Source: Astragalus membranaceus
Lineage: Eukaryota; Streptophyta; Magnoliopsida; Fabales; Fabaceae
Assembly: GCA_039519185.1 (NCBI GenBank)
Contig: CM076847.1
Coordinates: forward strand, 45,232,916 to 45,296,915
Direction of reading: 5' to 3'
DNA length: 64,000 nucleotides
In this document: in pieces, positions 43,555 to 53,629 of the stretch
How the letters are laid out: every line of letters starts with the position of its first letter
Position numbering within the stretch: position 1 is the stretch's first letter
The notes under the pieces: generated by a model
Seen by the model: only the letters and a program-made list of their open reading frames with translations
Told to the model about the DNA's origin: nothing
The model's database searches: none
Program-made: the position numbers and the translations under genes

Positions 43555-43760
43555 TGCGATGGACTTTTTGACGTTTCCAACGAAAATATCCGTCAATAAT
43601 TTGCGACGGAAAACAATTTCGTCGCAAACGTGAGCGGGAATTTTAGCGTTTCTTCTGCTGAACATTTGCGACGATTTTTTCGTCGGAAATCCGTCGGAAA
43701 TTGCGACGGATAAGACTTCGTCGGAAAGTTTCGCAGGAAACGCGGCTTATTCTTGTAGTG
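43555..43760. repeat. CACTA right terminus and subterminal repeats
   Basis: Motifs such as TTTGCGACGGA, TTTCGTCGCAAAC and TTCGTCGGAAA lead to the terminal ATTCTTGTAGTG at 43760. This is the mirror of the left end at 24961. Confidence 0.9.
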
Positions 43761-43763
43761 TCG

Positions 43764-43836
43764 GATTTACCGTCGTGAGGTATCTTTCTCTCTCTTGATT
43801 TTCGTTCTGAACATTGGCGACCACAGTGGGAGCCTC
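43764..43836 (+). repeat. 5' LTR second part and primer-site region
   Basis: The LTR resumes after the TCG duplication and ends TTCTGAACA at 43813. The following TGGCGACCACAGTGGGAGCC is in primer-site position, of the GGCGNCCACNGTGGG type common in Tat-like plant elements. I do not assign a tRNA. Confidence 0.65.
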
Positions 43837-45714
43837 TCGGCTTTCTCTTTCCACTCTCAAGGTGGTTTAACCAGGAGACCTAGATATGTTCTCTCCCTCA
43901 CTACGGGTTCAAAAATTCAAGGTTCAGAAAGTTAGATCTCAGATTGGATGGGATAAGAAAAACGATATAGTCTCTCTTCTCATAATTCTTTGATCAAAAT
44001 TTTGAGGAGAAAAGAGGAAGAAGCGGTACAATAGAAAGATACATTCTCATTGTTCATACTTCAACATTAAGGCATTTACCAATAACGATCAAGAATTTGT
44101 CCATGACCTTCTGGATCCGCATGATTCGTTCGTCTGTGCGGTAATCGAATAGCTCCATCTGCTCTGTTGTAATGATTCCTCACTTGATCTCTGCGCCGGT
44201 CTTGGCACCGTGGCAGTTTGGTGCTTTGTCTTCACGCAACGCTGCGATGGTTCTTTCTAAATCAAGGATGCATACGCTATTGATTCCTCACTCGATTCCG
44301 GCGAAACAGTCCGGTCTTCTTGATTTTAGCAAATTTTGGATCTTCCTCAGATCTGCTTCAATGTTATTTCAAGCAATTCTAATCACTAATCCTTCATTTG
44401 TTGGCTCGGAAAATGGAGGTGAACTTGTGCATGCTTCCGTGAAGTCAAATCACGATCGCCACACGATTTGGCGAAATGATCTTTCATCCCTCATGCCCCC
44501 TAACGTTGTCCTGCTATTTCAGAATTCAACCCGAGTTTGGAGAATCCACGTGCGAGGTGATCTGTGCGACTTTCAAGTTCATGACAAACCTCGTCTTCGA
44601 CACCGACTTTGTTCCCGGCGTGCTCAGAAGATCACGGCTTGAAGATGGCTCCTTGAATCTCGGTCACGACCTCCAAGTCACTCGTCCATCGTGTAGTTCA
44701 GGCTTGAACCTTTATGCTTCGCGGTGATGCGAGTTTGGGGCGCCGAGATGTTGATTGAAATTGTACGCTTACGTGTTGCAGGTTCGATTTCGGGTGTGTG
44801 TCTGACGCCGATTTCAGCACCATCTTCCACTTCAACGCCTGAATCCATGTGAGTTTAGATACTCTCCTTGTGAATTCGGTTCCACAATCGCCAAACAGTC
44901 GAGTGATTTCAGTTACCGGAGCCGACTTCCTTTGCACGACGAGTTCTCTGCCCCAGATTGCAAGACGAAAAGCACCTAGTTCCGATTCTAATGCCTATTC
45001 ATTCACTTCGACTTCAGACCTCATTGTCGCAGATCTTAATGCTGACCTTACTCACCGATCTGCAAACTCGGCCACGCATGATGCCGGGACGCGGTGTCGG
45101 TGCCATGATGCGAATTCGATTCCGCAATGGTAAGGGACCGAGGGGCAGCCTATAAGGTTGGTGTAGTGATGCCGGTTTTAATTCTGTGGTGGGAGATCGG
45201 GTCTCCAGTGCGTGTTTGGAAGCGTTGTGCAGATAACGTGAATGTTGAATTTGTCAACTACATGTATTGGGTTTCCACTATTTGGGTCATACCAAGTGTG
45301 ACGTGTTGGGCCCCTAATGCTACATGGATTGTGTTTCCAGAATCTCCGGAGCCACACGTTAGGACAAAACCATCTGAACCACTAACGAAAGCAACTGTTT
45401 TAAAGTGGGAGCAACTACATTCCACTCAAATAATCTATACCTCATCTTTAATGCAATTTGCTCAAAATACTCAAGTCAATACCATGCTACCAATCTACTT
45501 TTGGTGAGTTTGGAACCAAGGTGCCAACTTCGAGGTATGGTTCAATTCACCACGCCAAAGGCGACATGAAAATTCTGATGTAGGAACGATGAGTTAACCA
45601 ATGTATTGACCGACATCAATTGCTAATCTGACCTCGGCACAACACTCTACATCTTACATCCGACCTTGCAAATGCAGCTCGGCCCTCGCTTCAGTCCGAC
45701 TCGAAGGAGCTTGT

Positions 45715-46006
45715 CAACCTCTTCGCTTCGAGTTTCACCTCAAGCCTGGCTTGGTAAATTGGACCGAAGCAGGCATCAGATCTTTTTCGGGCTCGAGTCT
45801 GACCTCGCCCTCAACCTCTTCGCTTCGAGTTTCACCTCCAGCCTAGCTTGGTAAACTGGACCGAAGCAGGTAGAAGATCATTTCTGGGCTCGAGTCCGAC
45901 CTCGCCCTCAACCTCTTCGCTCCGAGTTTCACCTCAAGCCTAGCTTGGTAAATTGGACCGAAGCAGGTAGCAGATCATTTCCGGGTTCGAGTCCTACCTC
46001 GCCCGT
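45715..46006. repeat. 97-bp tandem repeat, three copies
   Basis: Units start at 45715, 45812 and 45909 with CAACCTCTTCGCTTCGAGTT. Spacing is exactly 97 bp and divergence low. It lies within the LARD interior. Confidence 0.9.
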
Positions 46007-46162
46007 CTGACAAAGAAAGCAGGACGACCTCGTACGAGCTTCTTCACTCCACGTTCACTCCAAGATCTGCACTTGGTGACCTGGACCGAATGAAGTCTCA
46101 CCTGATCCCGCAGCCTCGGACTTCCTTCCTTCCTAAAGGGTCGCTCCGACGTGCCTTAAGTT

Positions 46163-46310
46163 GACCTCTTCCATGTGGTCGGGCCTATCGTGGCTCACTG
46201 ACCTCTTCCACGAGGTCGGGCCTATAGTGGCTCACTGACCTCTTCCGCAGAGACGGGCCTATCCTGGCTCACTCACCTCTCTCACGAGGTCGGGTCCGAT
46301 GTGACCCTCC
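46163..46310. repeat. 37-bp tandem repeat, four copies
   Basis: Units of GACCTCTTCCACGAGGTCGG plus GCCTATCGTGGCTCACT start at 46163, 46200, 46237 and 46274. CGAGGTCGGGCC is shared with the surrounding interior. Confidence 0.88.
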
Positions 46311-46767
46311 GAAGCCTCCCAAAACGGGCACTACGCTACTCTCGCCATGTACGACGAACGAGACCAACTCAATAAACACATAAAGGAAGTCGACCTCGTT
46401 ATTAACGGGCTCGAGTCCAACTTAACCCGTCCGACCTCTTTTGTCCGAGCTCGACCATAATCCAACACTTGGTGAACTGAACTGAAGAGAGTAGTAAATC
46501 ACCCGCAAGGCCGGGATTGAACAGTCACATCAATACGACAACTTGACGCATGTCGTCTCTCATCAATTCGAGGTCACAAATGAAAACTCTTCGGACTCGG
46601 GGGAAATCCCGGGACCATTTCAACTCTGTTGACTCGCCGACAAAATCTGAGCCGAGGTTGATAACGCACTCAACCAACCTACCGACCTGGAGACACTAAC
46701 TTCTACACCGACTTCTACACTAACTTCTGCAATTCAAGCCGAGGCCGCACTATCGTGACCGACCTCG

Positions 46768-47014
46768 ACTTGGGGGGCAACTGTTCCGGACTGGACAAAA
46801 ACCCACTCCACTGAAGAACTGGCCCAATCCAGCGTTGGACCTGGCCCAGGCAATATCCAGTGTCAGCCTCTACTGGGTCAGCTTCTACCCAGGGTCATCC
46901 AGTACTTCACTGGGCTCAACGGCTGAGATAAGCCTCTGCTAATCACACGGCTCAGGTTCAACCTAGGCTAAGAGTGACCCCTTCCTGCATCTATAAATAG
47001 AGCACTACCCCCTC
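46768..47014 (+). repeat. Polypurine tract and truncated 3' LTR
   Basis: The tract ACTTGGGGGGCAAC ends at 46781 and the LTR starts TGTTCCGGACTGG at 46782. Homology with the 5' LTR stops at 47014 just after ACCCCCTCC, where the next retroelement begins, so 233 of about 519 bp remain. Confidence 0.85.
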
Positions 47015-47122
47015 CTATAAAGAATGGTCGAGGTGACATAAAACCAGAATTAGAACTTGATTAAAGCAAGCAAAATATTACAAATTTTCACGGGATTCGG
47101 CCGGGCCCTTAAGTTCGAATTA

Positions 47123-49700
47123 TTAGTCAGTTACAGAACAATATACCGGCTCCATTAAGATTCCGGAACCTGTACACAAAAAGAAAGGAGCCTCTTTCTC
47201 TGCCTTGGTGGTCCTCAGTTCTCCTTTAATCTCGGTTGCTCGTGATTGAAGATCAGAATTTGGACCGGAGCCTTTCTCCTCCCTGGCTGTCTTCAACTCG
47301 GCCTCGAGCTCGGTCACTCGAGTTTGGAGGGCTAGATTAGCCCCAGCCACCCATTTTGAGTTAGCCTCGGAAGTTATGAGCAGAAGCTCCAAATCTTTGA
47401 CTCTGTCAGCCACCGATTTCCACTCCGTTTCCACCATCTCTTTGCCCGTCTGAAGATCAGATAGTTTCTCTCGGGCTTTGGCCTAGTCAGTCAAAGCCGA
47501 ATCCAATTTGGTCTGAGCCTGCAAAGTCCGGACCTTTTCCTCTTCCTTCCCTTTCTGAGCTTCTGAAAGGAGAAATGACACAAGTCAAAAACATAAACAA
47601 ACAGGAATGATAAAGTGACGAAGAACGTGTTTCAGGGACTACCTCTGGCCCAATTCTCAGTATCTTCTGCTCCCTTTTTGGTGATGTCGGCCAAGTGCCT
47701 AAAGACTTTCACCGAAGCTTGACTTGGATCGGCGCAATACTCCTCATAAGTCTTCTTCAGAAACTCGCCCTCCACCAGGAAGTGCCTAAAGACTTTCGCC
47801 GTTTCTTTCCCGTGGCGGCTCTTCTTTGAAGCCCGGGAAGAATCTTCAAACCCAGAACAGACTCTTTTCTCCCGAGCTTGAGAAGGTCCTCCTGCGACAT
47901 CCTTTTTAGGGAGAGAGTCCACCTGCCGCCTCCAGTGTTGAAGATCGGAGGGCTGAAGCTCTTCCGTCGGCACAACGGTAATGGGAGTAACATTCGGGAC
48001 ATCCTCGCGTCGAGGGGTTGGCTGAGGCTCGGAACTACTTTTGCCCAAACCGGCTTTTCTCTCAGCTTTCACCCTCATGGCAGCGAACCTATCGGTGGCA
48101 GACATCTTATCTGCAAAACAAACAAATTCGAAGATAAGTTTGAAAAGCGCTCTTAAGACAAATTTGAAGATAAAATTAAAGATAAGACATCCTAGAGGTG
48201 TTCGACCCTACCAAGCGTTCTTAAAATCTCTGACTTGGTACCGGCCTGAACCAAGCTTGCTATATCGAAACAGAACTTTTTGGGATCGGTGTAAGGGATC
48301 AGATCGGCGCAATTAATCAGGATCCACTGGCAATGCGCATTTCCGGCGGATTTTACAAAAAAAATTATTTTTTTTAAAAAACTACGCCGGAAATTACCGG
48401 CAGAAATTCCGCCGGAAAACATTACCTGCGAGCATTTTACCGGTGAAAAAAATCCGCCGGAAACGTCACTTTTCCGACGGATTTGGTGCATTTCCGAAGG
48501 ATTTTTTCCGCCGGAAAAATGCGTTTTTCTTGTAGTGCTTATCTACGTCACTTAACCTCCCCCTGCTAACAGTGTAAGCTTTAGGCGGGCGATTGAAGTG
48601 GGCAAGAGTCCAGCCAATAGGGAACTTGGTAGACTCCAGAAATTGTCCGGCCTCGCTATACTTTCCGACATTGTTTATGGCATCGCCGTTCATTGGCTTG
48701 ACGAAGAAAAACTTATATTTCCAGCTTCCTTTCAAGGAGTCGGTAAAGGGTTGGAAGATCTTGGTGTTCCTTTTAGCTCGAAGGCTCACATACTCCCACC
48801 GATCTTTGGATCCCTCCTCATGCCTCCTGTTTATCTCAAAAAGGTGAAAGAACAAATTGGCTGACACCGGTCTGTCCAAATGAAGGCACACCAACTCAAA
48901 AGTTCGGAGGAAGGCCCACGAGCTGGGGTGAAGTTGAGAGGGGCCAGGTGAAGATCGGTGAACGGAGGTCAGATGTTCATGGTGGAGATCGCTACCTCGT
49001 ACATGACGAACTTGAGGGCGGAGACCCAAACAGCGGCATGTTGATCGCTCCCCATGCCCTCCACATTCCATTTTTGTCCTTTTCTCCCTGAAATCATATT
49101 AATGAATTGGCTCATATCGGTTCCGGCCTCGTATTGGGATCGGCTAGTAATGACTCTGAAACCCACGAATATTCGCGGGGGGTTGACAAAGGCAACAGTA
49201 GGGGAACGTCGACTGGCCCGACCCTGGTGCTGGAGTACTCATCAGTGTCACTTTCATTATTTCGGCTGTCGTCCCGGCTTTCAAAGCCATCTTCTGTAGT
49301 TTATGATTCAGTTTCACTATCCTCGGAACTCCGATTAGAATTTGTGCTCCCATGATGCTCAGGATTAATTCGGTCAGCCTCGGTCGAATCCGACCCAACA
49401 ATCACCAAATCCTCACATCGTTGCTCACTCGGGTGATCCTCCTCCATCAGCTCGTTGGTTGGACCCTCGGGAGTACGGTCTTCAACCCGAAGGTCGTCAT
49501 CCTCCTGATAGTCGTTGGGGCGGAGTCTAGGTGCTCTTGGATCTCGGGTTCTGCTGTTTCGGCATTCGTGGGGCAGGTACCCACCAGAGAGATAGGAACG
49601 GAACTCATCAGTTTCGTGATGTTTGGACGGTCGATGGTGACAACCCGGAGGGTCTGTTTCGTTCTCGCCAGATTGGACCTGCAGAAGTGGGGGCATACAA
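47123..49700 (-). pseudogene. Antisense gene of gypsy element (Transposase_28-like, coiled-coil tail)
   Basis: On the minus strand the acidic N-terminus lies at 49696-49301 (EDDDLRVEDRTPEGPTNELM). 49170-48970 follows (GFRVITSRSQYEAGTDMSQF; GQKWNVEGMGSDQHAAVW). The conserved domain of 'putative gypsy type transposon' proteins is at 48920-48540 (SSWAFLRTFELVCLHLDRPV; NLFFHLFEINRRHEEGSKDR; WEYVSLRAKRNTKIFQPFTD). A CACTA derivative interrupts it. It resumes at 48324 (WILINCADLIPYTDPKKFCF) to a donor at 48211. Exon 48108-47632 is Ser/Lys-rich (SATDRFAAMRVKAERKAGLG). Exon 47572-47123 is a heptad-rich coiled coil (DRVKDLELLLITSEANSKWV) with one TAG near 47485. Frameshifts lie near 49166 and 48970. 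Its role in the element is unknown. Confidence 0.7.
48325..48537. mobile_element. 213-bp CACTA-derived MITE
   Basis: Left end CACTGGCAATGCGCATTTCC and right end (inward) CACTACAAGAAAAACGCATT share a terminal pattern. The interior is filled with TTTCCGGCGGAA motifs in both orientations. It splits the antisense ORF, whose reading continues on either side. The flanking triplets (ATC and CTT) do not match, so a target duplication is not shown. Confidence 0.75.
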
Positions 49701-50019
49701 AGTCAGGTTTGAGCGATGTGGTGGGTCCGCGACCAAAACGGAACCCGATCTGACGACCTCGACCCTGTGCAAATAAAAACAGTCTGGGGGAAGCCCCAGC
49801 CAAAGTAAAGAACAAAGATAAAAGTCACTAACCTCGGATAGCGGAAGCTTGATGAAGTTGACTGTACTCGTGTATTTTAACGATCTCACTCCACTAGAAG
49901 GCAGAGACCCTCGCCACGAGATGCTGGATCGGAGAATGAAGCTCGGAAAGACGATGTGAAGTTCATTTTTCTGAGCGAATAGCAAAGATTCTGAACAAAT
50001 GAATGGGGATTGGGCCCCT

Positions 50020-50035
50020 ATATATAGTGGGCCAA
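50020..50035 (-). promoter_or_regulatory. TATA box candidate for the antisense gene
   Basis: Minus strand CACTATATATAGGGGCCC lies about 330 bp upstream of the first recognisable antisense coding segment, in a spacing consistent with a promoter plus leader. Inference only. Confidence 0.4.
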
Positions 50036-50232
50036 AGGCCATGGATTAGGCCAAAGCCGAAAAGGTACGTCTAATCAACAACAGTAGCGGCGCGCACGTG
50101 AATTGAAGTGCCATCATTACTCCAGCCGCAATCGTAAAGCGCGGCAAACATCAAAACAATGTTAATGTTAGGCGCGTCAATCAACGCGCCTTGGGTCGCC
50201 CAGCGGCCACCTCGTTCACACCACGTAATAAT

Positions 50233-50405
50233 GACATGAAAAGACCCGAATCTCGGGCACTTTGAGGCTGGGGGCAGACACCCTCGTAGGTATAAGCCCG
50301 ACCTTGGAGAAGGTAAAGACGACATGACAGGACCTAAATCTTGGGCACTCTGAGGCTGGGGGCAGACACCCTTGAGGGTATAAGCCCGACCTTGAAGAAG
50401 GTCGC
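50233..50405. repeat. 88-bp tandem duplication near the 3' LTR
   Basis: Two units start at 50233 and 50321, both containing GAGGCTGGGGGCAGACACCC followed by TATAAGCCCGACCTT. The second is slightly diverged. Confidence 0.85.
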
Positions 50406-50497
50406 CACGAAGATCCAACCTCAAATAAAACCCTCACGAAGCCCGAATCAGCTTACAAGTCAGGATCGCCCTAAGGCGACCCGACTTAGGGGGCAAC

Positions 50498-51473
50498 TGT
50501 TACGGATTGGGCCACGCCCTTATGGTGGCTGAGGCCCAATGCCATTGGCAATTCCATGAATGAATGGTGGAGATCTAATCCCTAGAACGAACGGTTCTGA
50601 TCAACTAGGTCAAATACCCATTGGACTCAATAAATAATTATAATGCAATGCTTAAGGTACACACACTGACCAACATTCTCACCTGTAATCAATTCACTTG
50701 CTGACTTGAGAGTCGGAGTGTCTTTGCAGGTACCACCCCACCTCGGATTGGAACGGAGCCCGTCAGTCAAGACCACCTACTACCAACTATCTCAGATCGG
50801 TCAGAGACTCCGAGATACAGTACAGAACAAAAATGAAATAAGAAACTTAGAACAGCTTTGAGGACGAATTAGAGAGATCTACAGCCCGATTTGATTTTGG
50901 GATTATATTGCATGAACTTATAGATCACCAAATGGTGAGGTAAAAATATAAGGGAGATGTAATTAAAAAAAAAAACAAAAACTAAAAACTCATCAAAACT
51001 ATAGGTAAATAAATATCCATATAACTAAAAATTAATCTTGATCACTTGTCGTACGATATTTTTTAAGTCATAATTTATTTATGAGTTTTTTAGGTTTGTG
51101 TGGTGTCTAAAGGAAAAAGTACATCTGACGCAAAACTAGATCTGGTGTAGTTATCGACTTTGTAATTTGCGCATTGATCAGACTAAAACTCGATTCAATG
51201 CGAGTACTATTTATATTTATTTAAATAGATGAGTATAAATTTGGGTTAAGAAAATCGTGGATTAGAAAAATAAAGAGAAGAAATGCAAATATAAATAAAA
51301 TTTTTTAAATGGTGAAAATAGTAAAAGAAATGGGCTAAAACCCACAATTGATGTGAGGGCTAAAAGTAAAAATTATGTTAATAAAAATGTGCTAATTATA
51401 AAGAAATAAACATTAAAACTTCTTTTGGAAAAAAGAAAAGAAAAGAGAGTGAGAGTGAGAGAGAGAGAGAGAA

Positions 51474-51513
<40 letters not shown>

Positions 51514-52700
51514 GTTGAAAAAAAATAAGATATAACCTTTGGAGAACTTTTTAAAAAAAGAAAAAAATTGTTATGGATTGGGCCTCAATGGCCAATCCAC
51601 CAAAAAGGCCCAACACCAAAGGGTCCAATTCATCCAACGGTGGAGATTGCAGACCTAGATCCAACAGCCCTCCTCCTTCCTAGATACCTATAAATAAGCA
51701 TTGAATGCTCACATTAATGGTATTCATCTCTCACCTATTCTCACTTGTAATTGACTCACTCACTGACTTGAGCGTCGGAGTGTCATTGCAGGTACCACCC
51801 CACCTCGGACCGGAGCACCAACTCGGACAACCAAGGACACACGTACCAACTATCTCGGACCGGTCTAGCTATCCAAGATCGGATACGTAGCAGGAGATAC
51901 GGTACCAAACAAAAATAAAAGAGAAGAGTAAAAATATAGGAGAAGAGTTGGGAAAAAAAAACCTTGGAACCTCCCGCCAGGAGACTGAATGATTTATTAT
52001 CTAGACAAATGAGGGAGATCTACAGCCCAATTTGCTTGAAGTTTGGGGTTATATTGCACAAACATATAGATCACCAAATAGTCGGGCATAAATATAATGG
52101 AGATGTAATTAAAAAATCAAGAAAACCCATAAGTAGTCAAAACTACATGTATATAAATATTCATATAATTATAATGCACAGTTAGTTCCTCATGTTCTCA
52201 ATCATTTCTCGTACGATATTGTTCACGTCATGATTTATTTATAAGTTTTTTAGGTTTGAATAGCGTCTAAAGCAAAAAGTACATCCGATGCAAAAGTAGA
52301 ACTGGAGTAGTTATCGGCTTTGTAATTTGCATAGTGACCGGACTAACACTCGATTCAGCGCGAATACTAGTAACATTTATTTAAATAGATGAGTAAAAGA
52401 AGAAGAAATAATAAAGTGCTAATAAAAGTGGTGAAAAATAATAAAAGAAGTAAGCTAAAACCCATAACTTATGTGGGAGGCTAGAAATAAAAAATATGTT
52501 AATGAAAAGGTGCTAATTATAAAAGAAAATTATAAAGAAATAAATATTAGAACTTTTTAGAGAGAGAGAGACAGAAGAGTTGAAAAAAATAAAACATAAC
52601 TTTGGTGAACTTTTATTAAAAAAACAGAATGAGAGAAGAGTTGAAAAAAAATAAGAAAAGAGTTGAAAGAAAAAAAAAACCTTAGAGCCTCCCGCCAGGA
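50498..52700. repeat. Tandem duplication of a roughly 1.07-kb unit: LTR plus flank
   Basis: LTR copies of the same family lie at 50498-50829 and 51569-51911. Each is followed by about 700 bp of homologous non-LTR sequence (AGATCTACAGCCC near 50878 and 52017; TAGGTTTG and AAAAAGTACATC at 51090 and 52252). The repeat distance is 1071 bp. A third partial copy of the flank start (CCTCCCGCCAGGAGACT) appears at about 52687, the same motif as at 51970. GA-rich microsatellite fills 51435-51510. Unequal recombination or a tandem-array retroelement could explain it. Confidence 0.8.
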
Positions 52701-52717
52701 GACTACCAAGGATTTAT

Positions 52718-52757
52718 TATATAGATAGATAGATAAATAGATAGATAGATAGATAGA
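52718..52757. repeat. (TAGA)n microsatellite
   Basis: About ten AGAT units immediately follow a CCTCCCGCCAGGAG hairpin and GGATTTATTATATAG, an arrangement often seen at Helitron 3' ends. Confidence 0.85.
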
Positions 52758-53565
52758 TTTATTGATGTTAAGATATTTTGTTCGGTTTGGTTGAAGTATA
52801 AAACTGATCTTTAATCTAGTTTCTATATAAGGAGAATTCTACGATACTCATTGAATTTTGTTGGATATGATATCGTGAAGGCAAATTTTTTTTAGTTATC
52901 ATGTCACTGGTGTGCAGTATCCACCAGACTAATCTACGCTTGGAACCGACTTGCCATGAGTATCCAGCTTTGCCAACCCGTGTGATTCTCCCCTCCCAAT
53001 AAAGTTTTTGCCACACCATATCACGCAGATACATAATGTATATGAATTCTGACGTTCAGTTTTTTAGATGATACATAATATATAAATTATAAGATAAGAT
53101 AAGATAAAATGAGAAGAGATGAGATGAGTTTTCAACATTTAAAAGTTATGGTTCTCAGTTATAAAGTAAAGAAGAAAATTCAAAGAACGTAGAAGCAATA
53201 GTTTACAAAATTATGTGTGCTTAAAATTCCACTTGTATAGTATATCGATCAGTTTGATGGTATTTCTAGGTAACTATATCTTTTGAGAGGCTTTTTTATC
53301 TTGGAGACGACGAGACTAAAAATTATTGCACACTTTAGGCATAGACACCAAACATTTTAAAAAGAGCGACCTAGTCCGCGACTCACCTATATTTATGATT
53401 GTGTTCTTCACTCGAGGAACACATTTAACAACATTAAAATCTGAAATAGCAAGAGTGATTTCGTGGCATGTTTCGTGAAAGTTTCAATTGCCTTCATAGC
53501 CATAGTTAATGACTTGCTTTTTGACCCACTAGTCTTCATTTTGGCAAGGCGTTTCCTTTCGCAAC

Positions 53566-53629
53566 AATTGCTTAACATGTCATAACTGGATTGAGTTGGA
53601 GGGAATGCACCGTGACATGTTAAGCAATT
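53566..53629. repeat. Hairpin with 17-bp perfect arms
   Basis: AATTGCTTAACATGTCA (53566-53582) is exactly complementary to TGACATGTTAAGCAATT (53613-53629), with a 30-nt loop. It could be a small palindromic insertion or a small-RNA precursor; the sequence alone does not decide. Confidence 0.8.

Larger units (their letters stand above)
24961..43760. mobile_element. Gene-fragment-rich CACTA transposon, 18,800 bp
   Basis: The left end reads CACTACAAGAAAATCGACG at 24961. The right end reads ATTCTTGTAGTG, finishing at 43760, giving a terminal repeat of about 11-13 bp. A 3-bp target duplication TCG flanks it (24958-24960 and 43761-43763), as expected for CACTA. The LTR reads continuously across the junction. 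Subterminal repeats of TTTCGTCGCAAAT type fill both ends. No transposase gene is seen. It holds exons of four unrelated host genes on the minus strand with introns retained. It was later invaded by a solo LTR, a copia LTR fragment and a gypsy element; without these it would be about 6.4 kb. Confidence 0.93.
43837..46767 (+). other. LARD interior without gag-pol
   Basis: Frames of up to 156 codons exist (44172-44642 plus strand) but show no known domain and look fortuitous. The composition is C/T-rich with frequent GACCTCG. Two tandem repeats occupy its right part. It behaves like the large non-coding interior of a non-autonomous element mobilised by a related Tat element. Confidence 0.6.
24492..47014 (+). 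mobile_element. Non-autonomous LTR retrotransposon (Tat-like, LARD type), hit by an 18.8-kb CACTA
   Basis: The 5' LTR is 24492-24960 plus 43764-43813, split by the CACTA insertion. An acceptor-stem-like primer site follows at about 43815. Then come about 3 kb of interior without gag-pol, a polypurine tract (ACTTGGGGGGCAAC, 46768-46781) and a 3' LTR start at 46782. The two LTR copies align clearly (GAAGAACTGGCCCAATCCAG and CTATAAATAGAGCACTACCC in both). The 3' LTR is cut off at 47014 where another retroelement begins. Without the insertion the element is about 3.7 kb. Confidence 0.85.
47015..50829 (+). mobile_element. Tat-like Ty3/gypsy remnant with antisense gene
   Basis: On the plus strand the segment ends in a polypurine tract (CGACTTAGGGGGCAAC) and a 3' LTR starting TGTTACGGATTGG at 50498, which fixes element orientation. 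No gag or pol survives: the left part was lost at 47015. The coding capacity between is a multi-exon gene on the opposite strand. This position and polarity match the extra antisense ORFs known between pol and 3' LTR in Tat-lineage gypsy elements. Confidence 0.7.

Noticed and set aside
43365..43580. Minus-strand Ser/Pro/Leu-rich 71-codon frame
   Set aside because: Translation of the purine/pyrimidine duplication at the CACTA right end; no sign of a real protein.
44172..44642. 156-codon plus-strand frame in the LARD interior
   Set aside because: No similarity to gag, pol or other domains recognised; surrounding interior is non-coding and repeat-rich.
49352..49815. Overlapping 120-133-codon frames on both strands
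   Set aside because: The minus-strand acidic frame at 49696-49301 fits the antisense gene better; the others are its shadows.
52816..53034. 72-codon minus-strand frame near 52.9 kb
   Set aside because: No recognisable domain, no flanking splice or promoter support.
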